A stretch of 64,000 nucleotides of DNA from Chloroflexi bacterium HGW-Chloroflexi-4 (GTDB lineage Bacteria > Chloroflexota > Anaerolineae > Anaerolineales > Anaerolineaceae). Shown here in pieces: positions 7,331-14,549 of this stretch; position 1 is the stretch's first letter, and each line of letters begins with the position of its first letter. The position numbers and the translations under genes are program-made. Below the pieces are notes generated by a model, which worked only from the letters and a program-made list of their open reading frames with translations, made no database searches and was not told the origin of the DNA. The stretch is from the NCBI GenBank assembly GCA_002840715.1, contig PHBW01000007.1:1-64000 (forward strand), written 5' to 3'.

Positions 7331-7888
7331 ATGCCTGAAGAACTTTACATTAGTGTTGATGTTGAAACCGCGGGGCCGATCCCCGCGGATTTTGCGCTTC
7401 TCTCAATTGGCGCATGCCTTGTGGATAACCCCTCCACTGCATTTTATATTGAATTGCAGCCAGATCGCGAACAGTTTTCTGCAGAAGCCCTGAAAGTTCA
7501 TGGTTTGTCACTTGAAATGCTCAAAAAAGATGGGACACCTGCTGGTGAAGCGATGCAGGCTTTCGCGGATTGGGTCAAAAGTGTAACTGGTGAAAATCAA
7601 CGCCCGGTTTTTGTGGCCTTGAATGCGCCCTTCGACTGGATGTTCATTAATGATTATTTCCACCGCTACCTTGGGAAAAATCCCTTTGGGCACAGCGCGC
7701 TTGATATTAAAGCCTATTTTATGGGTCAAAATGGTGTGGATTGGGGACAAACATCCATGCAGCATTTGTCTGATCATTTTCTAGAGGAACGCCATCTTAC
7801 ACATAATGCATTGGTTGATGCACAAGACCAGGCAGAGATTTTTAAGATGATCCTGGGTCAATCACCAAGAATTAATCGCGCAGAATAA
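7331..7888 (+). CDS. DEDDh 3'-5' exonuclease, RNase T/oligoribonuclease-like
   Basis: A soluble protein of 185 residues. Exo I is VDVETAG with D10 and E12, Exo II is NAPFDWMFI, and Exo III is HNALVDAQDQA with H and D five apart. All four acidic residues and the histidine of the DEDDh class are present. It lacks any polymerase or UvrC-like extension, so trimming of RNA or DNA ends is likely. The start at 7331 has no Shine-Dalgarno, but a TATAAT at 7318-7323 ends eight bases upstream, which would give an almost leaderless message. A TTG at 7241 opens a longer frame without family support. Confidence 0.82.
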   Translation: MPEELYISVDVETAGPIPADFALLSIGACLVDNPSTAFYIELQPDREQFSAEALKVHGLSLEMLKKDGTPAGEAMQAFADWVKSVTGENQRPVFVALNAPFDWMFINDYFHRYLGKNPFGHSALDIKAYFMGQNGVDWGQTSMQHLSDHFLEERHLTHNALVDAQDQAEIFKMILGQSPRINRAE

Positions 7889-7908
7889 TCACCTTTTTCT
7901 CCTTTCTT

Positions 7909-7934
7909 AAAAATCCATGGATTTTTGCTATACT
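7909..7934 (+). promoter_or_regulatory. Extended -10 promoter overlapped by an 18-base palindrome
   Basis: TGC-TATACT (7926-7934) is an extended -10 element 40 bases before the next gene. The perfect palindrome AAAAATCC-AT-GGATTTTT (7909-7926) covers the region where a -35 or a regulator site would lie. It could equally be the terminator of the exonuclease gene. Confidence 0.5.
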
Positions 7935-7974
7935 TAATAAGATTAAGGAAGATCTGTTTCAATAGGAGAATATC

Positions 7975-9300
7975 ATGGCCAACACTTCCACTGACAAACA
8001 AAATGACCTGGAACGTATCATGGAATCTGCCAAACGTCTGGGAGTTGAAATTGAAGAAGATGAAGCTTTACAATGGCTGACTAGCATGGCATCGACAAAA
8101 GATGATGACAACATCACGATGAATGCCCGCACCGGCGTATTTGGACATAAAATCAGTATGCTCGATTTCAGCGACAAAGAGCTTGAGTATTTCAAACGTG
8201 TTGGCAGAATCGTGGAATTTGAGGATATTCCAGGTCAAGTGGAAACCGCCCTGGCGCTCTCCGGTTCTTCTGCACAGTCCAAAATACAATCCTACCCAGG
8301 TGATTGTGATTATTTTGAGCGAGTCAATATTATTGCTCCCTCACGTGAAGAAGCCTGTTCGATACTAGCCCGTATTATGCTTGAGAAAGCACTTGCGTCA
8401 CTACAAGGACCAAACTACCAACTCATTGAAGTAAAATTTGGCTCTTATCCGGCAGATATGGTGATCGGAGACCAAAAAAACAGAGCAGGAACACCCATTG
8501 CCTGGCGTCCTGATCAGCTCAAGGCAGGCAAAATTAAAGGTTTTACCCCTGAGGGTTCTGCTTTAGCTGTCACCTGGGAGGAAGTCAGTTCAGATCCGGG
8601 TTGGTGTAAACTGGATTGGGTTGTGGCAGACCCGATTCGCAAACAGTTGGCCAACGCCAGCAACATGCTGGATGTAACCTGGGAAGCGCCTGATGGCAAT
8701 ATTAGTCCTTTGGACGGCTATCTTGATCCATATTTTCAAGAGATTTACCTTGATGCAGCTTCTGTTCCCATTTTTTCAAAACTGGCGCAGCATGTATCTG
8801 GTAACGCGCTGGATGAATATGTCTCTGCACTTGAACGTGAAGTCAAGAAGTACTTGACCAAGGATATAAATTACGGCAAGGTTGCCAAACGCATGTACAA
8901 TATCTTCCGCCTGACCGGAAGATATGAGGAAGCTAGTTTCTTACGTGAACTCTTTGATGAGCCGGCCACCATGCTATATCAAGTATGGTCTTTGATCCGC
9001 ACAATAGATGACGCCAGCGTGCCTGGATCAAGCATCACCCGGACTCAGTTGCTCCAATCCACTGACCACCTGATCCTTGAAGTGATTAAAGCCCTTGAAG
9101 GTGAGGAAGAAACTGAAATCGTCAGCCACCTTCTTAAGTTGCGTGATGCTTTGGCTGACACTGCAGGAAAACAAATCCTGACCAACCAGGCAGAAATAGC
9201 ACGCAGCATGGTCATCAACCTTGTAAACAACTTCTTCTATGAACGGTTAACCGCCTTGCCTACCATTAAAGAATATATAGAAGAATTTCAGAGCCGTTAG
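7975..9300 (+). CDS. Nucleotidyltransferase-fold-like protein, function unknown
   Basis: A soluble protein of 441 residues; AGGAG precedes the ATG. I do not recognise the family. The segment around residues 96-115 (SGSSAQ, then GDCDYFERV) has the hallmark of Pol-beta-type nucleotidyltransferases: G-S followed about 11 residues later by D-x-D (D110, D112). A possible third acidic residue lies in LIEVKF or KLDWVVAD. The C-terminal half (residues about 260-440) is helical with an ALEREVKKYL region and may bind the substrate or a partner. The product could be a tRNA or protein nucleotidylylating enzyme; the role is unproven. It stands at the head of a run of four rightward genes with short gaps. 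Confidence 0.6.
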   Translation: MANTSTDKQNDLERIMESAKRLGVEIEEDEALQWLTSMASTKDDDNITMNARTGVFGHKISMLDFSDKELEYFKRVGRIVEFEDIPGQVETALALSGSSAQSKIQSYPGDCDYFERVNIIAPSREEACSILARIMLEKALASLQGPNYQLIEVKFGSYPADMVIGDQKNRAGTPIAWRPDQLKAGKIKGFTPEGSALAVTWEEVSSDPGWCKLDWVVADPIRKQLANASNMLDVTWEAPDGNISPLDGYLDPYFQEIYLDAASVPIFSKLAQHVSGNALDEYVSALEREVKKYLTKDINYGKVAKRMYNIFRLTGRYEEASFLRELFDEPATMLYQVWSLIRTIDDASVPGSSITRTQLLQSTDHLILEVIKALEGEEETEIVSHLLKLRDALADTAGKQILTNQAEIARSMVINLVNNFFYERLTALPTIKEYIEEFQSR

Positions 9301-9344
9301 CACTCTTGAACAGGAAGTACATGCAATCTCGACGGAGGATAATT

Positions 9345-9806
9345 TTGACCAATATCGTGCTTATGGGCGTTCTGGCAGCCCTTGCCACCGGCATTGCCAT
9401 TGGTGTTCAATCCACTTTAAGCAGTCGTATTGGCAGCATGATCGGCAATTTCAAGACCGGGGTTTTAATGAATGCCATCGGTGGATTAATTGCCACCTTA
9501 ATCTTCATTACATTACTGATTATTAAGGGTAAAGGATTTTGGCAGACTCCCGGAACTGCATTAGTGATGTTAATTGTTGCCGGAGCATTTGGAATCTTGA
9601 TTGTCACTGGTGTTTCATTTTCCATACAAAAAGCAGGTGTTGCTGTGGGGTTGGCTACCCTAATTCTTGGTGAAATGGTGTTATCAGTAATTGTCGACGC
9701 CAAAGGTTGGGCTGGAGCACCCCCCATCCCCATCACATGGCCGAGAATACTGGGCTTGTTTGTGATCGCCGCAGGCATCTATCTGTTACTGCCGAAAAAA
9801 GGTTAA
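9345..9806 (+). CDS. YdcZ/DUF606 family DMT-type membrane protein
   Basis: A protein of 153 residues with five hydrophobic segments. The N-terminal GVLAALATGIAIGVQSTLSSRIG with later AFGILIVTGVSFSIQKAGVAVGLATLILGEM and PRILGLFVIAAGIYLLL is the typical DUF606 pattern, a half-size member of the drug/metabolite transporter superfamily. I chose the TTG at 9345 because GGAGG sits six bases upstream and the length then matches the family; ATG 9321 and TTG 9306 are in-frame alternatives. The substrate is unknown. It lies 13 bases before the 2H phosphoesterase gene. Confidence 0.8.
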   Translation: MTNIVLMGVLAALATGIAIGVQSTLSSRIGSMIGNFKTGVLMNAIGGLIATLIFITLLIIKGKGFWQTPGTALVMLIVAGAFGILIVTGVSFSIQKAGVAVGLATLILGEMVLSVIVDAKGWAGAPPIPITWPRILGLFVIAAGIYLLLPKKG

Positions 9807-9819
9807 AGCGGAGGAAGTC

Positions 9820-10383
9820 TTGACTGACTCAAAACCCAAAGGCTATGCTGTAGAACTCTACTTTGATAAGAAAATGGAAGATGAAATCTTCTCTTTTCGG
9901 GAATCGCTATATAGATTAGGTCTAAACCCTGTACTCGGCAATCTCGGCGACCGCCCTCATGTTAGTCTCGCTGTCTTTGGTGATGTCAATATTGATCAAA
10001 TAGTAAAAATCACTTCCTCATTTACAAAAAAGTGTAAACAAATCCCCGCCTATTTAGATGCCTTTGGCGCGTTTCCTACTGATTCAAATGTGATTTATCT
10101 TTTACCTGTACCGAGGCAGACCTTGCTTGAAATACACAAGCATTATCATGAATTATTACATAAGGATAAAATTCACTCATCACATTATTATTTGCCCGGT
10201 CAATGGGTGCCGCACTGCACCCTCGAGTTTGAATTACAAGACGACCAGTTCAACCTGGCTTTTCAATTATGTAAGAAACATTTTTCCCCCATCCGAGGGA
10301 CATTTGCATCAATTGGAGTTATCGCTTTTCGGCCAATTGAGTACCTAGCTGAATTCTCTTTACCAAAACAGGATATAGAATGA
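9820..10383 (+). CDS. 2H phosphoesterase / 2'-5' RNA ligase family protein
   Basis: A soluble protein of 187 residues starting at a TTG with GGAGGAAG upstream. The two signature tetrapeptides H-x-S/T are RPHVSLAVF (about residue 48) and PHCTLEF (about residue 131), which together form the active site of LigT-like 2H enzymes. These act on 2'-5' RNA linkages or cyclic phosphodiesters; the substrate here is unknown. The stop overlaps the next start by four bases (10380-10383), indicating coupled translation with the DUF1232 protein. Confidence 0.85.
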   Translation: MTDSKPKGYAVELYFDKKMEDEIFSFRESLYRLGLNPVLGNLGDRPHVSLAVFGDVNIDQIVKITSSFTKKCKQIPAYLDAFGAFPTDSNVIYLLPVPRQTLLEIHKHYHELLHKDKIHSSHYYLPGQWVPHCTLEFELQDDQFNLAFQLCKKHFSPIRGTFASIGVIAFRPIEYLAEFSLPKQDIE

Positions 10384-10847
10384 GCAAAAATATGTACGAA
10401 CCCGATCCGGAAAAAATTAACGAAGCCATTGAAAAATCAAAATCCAAGGCAGAAGACTATCTAAAAGACCCTGAAAAGTCTAAAAAACTGCTTGATGATG
10501 CAATGAAAAAAGCCAAAAGTAAAGAAAAACCCACTGGTCCATTAGCGGATCTGTGGGAAAACCTGAGGACGGCATTCAGACTTCTGCAAGCCTATTTCAG
10601 CAAGAAATACACAACCATCCCCTGGGCATCCATTGTCCTTGTGGTGGGTTCAGTCATCTATTTTGTATCACCAATTGATTTGATGCCAGATTGGTTTCCA
10701 CTTGCAGGCTTTATTGATGATGCCGCTGTCTTAGTTTTTGTGTTGCGCCAAATTAATGCGGATTTACAACGTTTTCTTGAATGGGAAAAAGAACAAACCA
10801 CTGCCAGTTCTGAAAAAGTGATTGATATCAATCTTGGAAAACAGTAG
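10380..10847 (+). CDS. DUF1232 (YkvA-like) membrane protein
   Basis: A protein of 155 residues. The first 55 residues are charged and helical (SKSKAEDYLKDPEKSKKLL). Then comes the YkvA core with PWASIVLVVGSVIYFVSPIDLMPDWFPLAGFIDDAAVL, where the SPIDLMPD...G..DD signature defines DUF1232. The hydrophobic stretch is a probable membrane segment. No biochemical function is known for the family. The ATGA overlap with the preceding gene places it in the same transcript. Confidence 0.85.
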   Translation: MSKNMYEPDPEKINEAIEKSKSKAEDYLKDPEKSKKLLDDAMKKAKSKEKPTGPLADLWENLRTAFRLLQAYFSKKYTTIPWASIVLVVGSVIYFVSPIDLMPDWFPLAGFIDDAAVLVFVLRQINADLQRFLEWEKEQTTASSEKVIDINLGKQ

Positions 10848-10887
10848 AATTCACTTGCCATTTATAATATAATAAACTTAGTAAAAT

Positions 10888-10900
10888 GATAATTATTATC
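10888..10900. promoter_or_regulatory. GATAAT-T-ATTATC palindrome upstream of a lipoprotein gene
   Basis: GATAAT T ATTATC, 20 bases before the lipoprotein start, has the 6-1-6 form of Fur-family boxes. A TATAAT (10863-10868) lies upstream. AT-rich sequence makes chance palindromes likely, so iron control is only a suggestion. Confidence 0.3.
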
Positions 10901-10920
10901 GCATTAATAAAGAGGAGACA

Positions 10921-11310
10921 ATGAAAAATCGAATAGCAATCTTAATGGTAGTTTCGATTGTATTAGTGATGGCACTTTCTGCATGCGGTTTGGTCGATGA
11001 TATTGCTACCGTCAATGATCTGGGTAAAAGTTTAATGACTGCCATGCGAGATGGTGATGCGTCAGGTTCTTGGAATATGTTAACCGTCGATGTGCAGAAT
11101 GAACTCGGCGATATCGATGGCTGGAGTGAATTTATATATCCGCGTAATTTCTCAAACTGGAATTTCACCAACACCGAAGTTGAAAACAACGTCGCGCAAA
11201 TGGATGGCGAAGCAACACTAGGTGATGAAACATATACAGTGTTACTGGTCTTTGATAAGATCGATGATGAATGGAAAGTTTCAGGCATCAACTTTACCTT
11301 TAAAGAATAA
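10921..11310 (+). CDS. Small lipoprotein with a DUF4878/NTF2-like domain
   Basis: A protein of 129 residues with a lipoprotein signal peptide (lipobox MALSAC) and an AGAGGAG ribosome site. After the anchor, residues 30-129 read as a small alpha+beta domain: VNDLGKSLMTAMRDGDASGSWNML, then alternating strands ending DDEWKVSGINFTF. This pattern of 'helix, then W-x-V at the end' is common in DUF4878/SnoaL-like folds. The function is unknown, with surface exposure inferred. It is followed by a terminator and is probably monocistronic. Confidence 0.75.
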   Translation: MKNRIAILMVVSIVLVMALSACGLVDDIATVNDLGKSLMTAMRDGDASGSWNMLTVDVQNELGDIDGWSEFIYPRNFSNWNFTNTEVENNVAQMDGEATLGDETYTVLLVFDKIDDEWKVSGINFTFKE

Positions 11311-11334
11311 TATTTTTGTTTATTACGACCAATC

Positions 11335-11366
11335 GGGAGCCCAAGAAAAACTGGACTCCCTTTATT
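11335..11366 (+). terminator. Rho-independent terminator after the lipoprotein gene
   Basis: GGGAG-C-CCA pairs with TGG-A-CTCCC (11335-11360) with one internal mismatch, followed by TTTATTT. Confidence 0.65.
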
Positions 11367-11475
11367 TAATTAAGGGTTTAATAGGATTTTACAAATAATG
11401 TTATAAACTGATTACGATACTTTGGTAAACTAAATGAGTAAAGAATTATCGTTTCAGAATGAGGGGAAGGTTTAC

Positions 11476-12645
11476 ATGACAACATTCAGAAATTTGGCGT
11501 ATGGTGAGTTATTGAAAGAAATTCGTTGTGAGAAAGACTCTCAACATCGCATAGAAGCAGCTAAATACTTACTTAAGGATACAGATAATTCTGAAAGTAT
11601 TGCCTACTTGATCAATTGCGTTCTGTATGATTCTATGCCAGAGGTTAGAAAACAGGTTAAAGCATTGCTTTTTGATGTTTACGGTAATGAGCTCGAAACC
11701 ATCCTAAAAGTTGAAGGCATGGATGGAATCCCGATTGAAGATCCATGGATGATACCCTGCAGCCTGGTCAAAGATGATCCATGGAAAAACCCGGATCCTA
11801 TTATGAATGAAAATCGAATAATATCAAACAAAATCCCTTTTTATGAGGATATTGATACGTTTTCTGCCGAAAAGGACGTTGACGGTTTGCACGATGCACT
11901 GCGGGATCCATTGGATATTAACTATCGCATGAGTGCTATCAATGCATTATTGACATGCAACAATGAAGGCAGCCCTGAAATGCTCGCCAGAGCTGTGCTG
12001 CATGACCCGGATGAAAATGTTCAACAGCTTGCGTATCAGGCACTTTACAAAATGATTGGTGATGAAAAAGCAGAATCCCTATTGGAAAAAATCGGGGCAC
12101 TGATCATGGATGAGGATGAAGAATGGTTATTGGTGCCGGATTACTTTGATGAATACAAACACGCATTGGAAAATGCAAATCAAGAAGTCTCACCCTTTGG
12201 AATCAATAAAGCAGATCAAATCCGCGGATTAATAAATCTTTTTACCGGTGAAAGCAATCCTCACAAACGCATCAAAATTATCAATACGCTTGCAGAATCA
12301 ACTGATTTTAATGTCAATGATGCCATCGCTAGGGTTGGGTTATTTGATGAAGATAAACATGTACGGGAACACGCCAAATCTGTGCTTGAAAGCCGTTTGG
12401 GCGAAAACCTGGATGAGTTTTTGGAACACGTCTATAACACTGCATCACCTTTTATTGCTGACCCTGAAAATGAGTGTGAGGAAGAAGAGCTTGAGGAGCT
12501 CAACCAGATCGAAAAGAATAATGATTTCAGTGCTCGTCTCAATACTCAGGAACCTGTGGTGAGTGAAGGAAGCGCCATCAACCCATTAATCATCGTGGCT
12601 GGATTGGTCATATTAGGCATGGTCTTATACTTGGTCATGAGATAA
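11476..12645 (+). CDS. HEAT-repeat protein with C-terminal membrane anchor
   Basis: A protein of 389 residues. Repeated paired helices such as HRIEAAKYLLKDTDN...AYLINCVLYDSMPEVRKQVKALL, YRMSAINALLTCNNEGSPEMLARAVLHDPDENVQQLAYQAL and HKRIKIINTLAESTD...VGLFDEDKHVREHAKSVL are HEAT/PBS-lyase-type repeats. An acidic linker (ENECEEEELEELN) leads to a single C-terminal membrane span (INPLIIVAGLVILGMVLYLVM), giving a tail-anchored protein with the repeats in the cytoplasm. I chose ATG 11476 because GGGGAAGG lies five bases upstream; ATG 11434 in frame has none. The likely role is a scaffold for protein interactions. Confidence 0.75.
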   Translation: MTTFRNLAYGELLKEIRCEKDSQHRIEAAKYLLKDTDNSESIAYLINCVLYDSMPEVRKQVKALLFDVYGNELETILKVEGMDGIPIEDPWMIPCSLVKDDPWKNPDPIMNENRIISNKIPFYEDIDTFSAEKDVDGLHDALRDPLDINYRMSAINALLTCNNEGSPEMLARAVLHDPDENVQQLAYQALYKMIGDEKAESLLEKIGALIMDEDEEWLLVPDYFDEYKHALENANQEVSPFGINKADQIRGLINLFTGESNPHKRIKIINTLAESTDFNVNDAIARVGLFDEDKHVREHAKSVLESRLGENLDEFLEHVYNTASPFIADPENECEEEELEELNQIEKNNDFSARLNTQEPVVSEGSAINPLIIVAGLVILGMVLYLVMR

Positions 12646-12659
12646 AGAAAAGAGGAAAA

Positions 12660-13097
12660 ATGAGCCTCGAAAACACTCCGCCACCCCTGCCATCTTCACC
12701 CCCGCCTTATAAGCCTCCTGATCTGCCGCCATCACCGTTGAAACCAGAGATTGTTCAGGTTGTTATCGACAAGGTACAACAGAAAACCGGCATGTTTTCA
12801 AAACAGTCCTACAAAATGATCGTTACGGATTTACGGCTGATCTTCGCTTTGCAGGCTAAAAATAATATCGATTATATGCATCAGGACCCCAACTTGAGCC
12901 TGTCAGAAAACCCGACCAATTTCGCAATCTCACTAGATCAAGTGCAAGCCATTGAAGTGTACCGGGCAGGTTTCGAAGACAGCTCGCCGGACAGCATGGT
13001 CATAAAGACCCTATCTGAAAAAATATCTTTTCAAATTAATGATGCTTATCGGGTGGGTCAGAATTTGAAGAAAATTCTAGGCAGTATTGTTAAATAA
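12660..13097 (+). CDS. Proline-rich N-terminus plus PH-like domain, unknown
   Basis: A protein of 145 residues beginning with about 28 residues that are mostly proline, then a compact domain of about 110 residues (IVQVVIDKVQQKTGMFSKQSYKMIV, TDLRLIFALQ, FAISLDQVQAIEVYRAGF, SEKISFQIND). The beta-rich pattern with a final helix (YRVGQNLKKILGSI) resembles bacterial PH-like domains such as those in membrane-associated DUFs. It starts 14 bases after the HEAT gene with GAGGAAAA as ribosome site, so the two are probably one unit. No function can be assigned. Confidence 0.65.
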   Translation: MSLENTPPPLPSSPPPYKPPDLPPSPLKPEIVQVVIDKVQQKTGMFSKQSYKMIVTDLRLIFALQAKNNIDYMHQDPNLSLSENPTNFAISLDQVQAIEVYRAGFEDSSPDSMVIKTLSEKISFQINDAYRVGQNLKKILGSIVK

Positions 13098-13105
13098 ACA
13101 TTCAC

Positions 13106-13501
13106 ATGAAAAAATCTATAATCATTCCAGATAAAAGTAGTTGGCCTATAAGGATATATTTAGCTTTTGGTTGTGTGTATGCAATCTGTATGTACTTTCA
13201 AGATTTAATAGATTCTTCGTTTTTGCTCATAGTTTCAGTTATTGCACTAACTTGTGTAATTATTGTTGGCATTATTATTGGTTGGATGATAATATTTCAG
13301 AAAAGAATTGTTTTATTACCTTTTGTTGGTTGTAGAATACGTAAATGCGAGAAGACTAAGGGAGTTGAAACCGCAAAGAATCTTTATGAGAAATATGCAA
13401 GTAGAAAAAACCAAATTGCTTTAGCAATACTATTTGCATCACCTAGTCTAGGTTTTATAATATTGATGCTATTGTTACTAGGTAAATCTCTTTTTAAATA
13501 A
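13106..13501 (+). CDS. Small integral membrane protein, unknown
   Basis: A protein of 131 residues with hydrophobic segments at about 17-33, 37-65 and 105-127 and a cytoplasm-like basic loop between them (CRIRKCEKTKGVETAKNLYEKYASRK). No family was recognised. It is the third gene of a closely spaced rightward run (8 bases after the previous stop) and is more AT-rich than its neighbours. No clear Shine-Dalgarno is present, so translation may depend on coupling. Confidence 0.55.
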   Translation: MKKSIIIPDKSSWPIRIYLAFGCVYAICMYFQDLIDSSFLLIVSVIALTCVIIVGIIIGWMIIFQKRIVLLPFVGCRIRKCEKTKGVETAKNLYEKYASRKNQIALAILFASPSLGFIILMLLLLGKSLFK

Positions 13502-13518
13502 TCACAATATTGATAAAC

Positions 13519-14421
13519 CTACTTTTTCGGAAACGGAAGCAGCATGCGCGTTTGCTGCTTATATTCTAAAAAACCCTCTTTGTTTTTTGCCAAACGTTTT
13601 TCTGCGAGAGGGATACTGATAAACAAGAACAATGCAGTGTTCACTAATGCGCCTAAGCCCAACATCCAGGCGGAGGGTGAACATGCCAGACAAACCAGAT
13701 AGGCTCCCCACCACATCATGATCTCACCCAGGTAATTAGGGTGCCGGGAATACTTCCATAATCCCTCGCGGATGATCACTGATCTACCTGGATTTTTCAA
13801 CCGAAAATCATGCATTTGGCGATCAGCAACAGCCTCCAAAAACACACCAGACAAGCTGATTAACAACCCTGGAAGTATTAACCAGGTAAACGCTTGGGAA
13901 GAATAAATTACATACACAATCGGCGCTATGCAGGCAAAGACGATCAGGGTGGGCATCAATTGAATGCCCAACAGATTAACCAGCGGATAGAAAGTGCCGG
14001 TCTGGTGCTTGATTTGATCGTAGCGCCAGTCTTGCTCATGCAGCCCTTTGAAGGTGGATACCCAGTTGAGGGTCAATCGCACACCCCACAAAATGACCAC
14101 TACACACAATAAGAAGGATGTCATGGTGATTTCGCCCACATGCAGCATTAACAGGGGCAAGATAACAATCGGCTGAACACTCCAGTAAGGATCGTAGACC
14201 GAGGCATTGTTGAGCAGAAGACTGCTCACCCAGATCACAAAAGTAGCAGCGAGGTCAGCCAGGAAGAGATTCATCCAGATGGTGCCGCCGGTATTGTTGA
14301 ACACGATCAGACCGATCACTAGGGCTGTAATGTAACTAAGTGAAATCAGCAGAAAGCCGATTGTACGATTTGCCTTTTGTTGGGTTTCTGTGGTTGTAGG
14401 GGTGTTCAGGTTGTTTATCAT
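13519..14421 (-). CDS. DUF1295 / steroid 5-alpha-reductase-like membrane methyltransferase-fold protein
   Basis: A protein of 300 residues with six or seven membrane spans. The C-terminal half has VADRQMHDFRLKNPGR, EGLWKYSRHPNYLGEIMMWWG and EKRLAKNKEGFLEYKQQTRMLLPFP, the signature of DUF1295 and the related isoprenylcysteine methyltransferase/5-alpha-reductase group. The enzyme probably reduces or methylates a lipid in the membrane; the exact reaction is unknown. The frame is open to 14553, but that extension would cross the terminator hairpin at 14474-14503, so the ATG at 14421 is preferred. Confidence 0.8.
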   Translation of the reverse strand: MINNLNTPTTTETQQKANRTIGFLLISLSYITALVIGLIVFNNTGGTIWMNLFLADLAATFVIWVSSLLLNNASVYDPYWSVQPIVILPLLMLHVGEITMTSFLLCVVVILWGVRLTLNWVSTFKGLHEQDWRYDQIKHQTGTFYPLVNLLGIQLMPTLIVFACIAPIVYVIYSSQAFTWLILPGLLISLSGVFLEAVADRQMHDFRLKNPGRSVIIREGLWKYSRHPNYLGEIMMWWGAYLVCLACSPSAWMLGLGALVNTALFLFISIPLAEKRLAKNKEGFLEYKQQTRMLLPFPKK

Positions 14422-14473
14422 GATACTTAAATAACGTATTTTCAGAGGAAAAGTTGCTGATTTAAAAGTAAAT

Positions 14474-14537
14474 AAATAGGCTGCCCAACCAGGCAGCCTA
14501 TTTTTGTTTTTTAAGTCGGGCACTGCGTGCAGTGCCC
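14474..14537. terminator. Terminator hairpin plus a second perfect dyad after the ABC exporter operon
   Basis: AAATAGGCTGCC (14474-14485) pairs perfectly with GGCAGCCTATTT (14492-14503); on the leftward strand it is followed by T-rich sequence. Next to it GGGCACTG (14518-14525) pairs with CAGTGCCC (14530-14537). The second, GC-rich unit with flanking CCTAC looks like the dispersed REP-type palindromes seen in many Chloroflexota and cyanobacteria (from memory). Confidence 0.7.
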
Positions 14538-14549
14538 CTACAAGCAATA

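Noticed and set aside
10888-10900. Firm Fur box
   Set aside because: The 6-1-6 palindrome is real but entirely A/T-rich, in an AT-rich gap, and the gene is not a known iron gene; kept only at low confidence.
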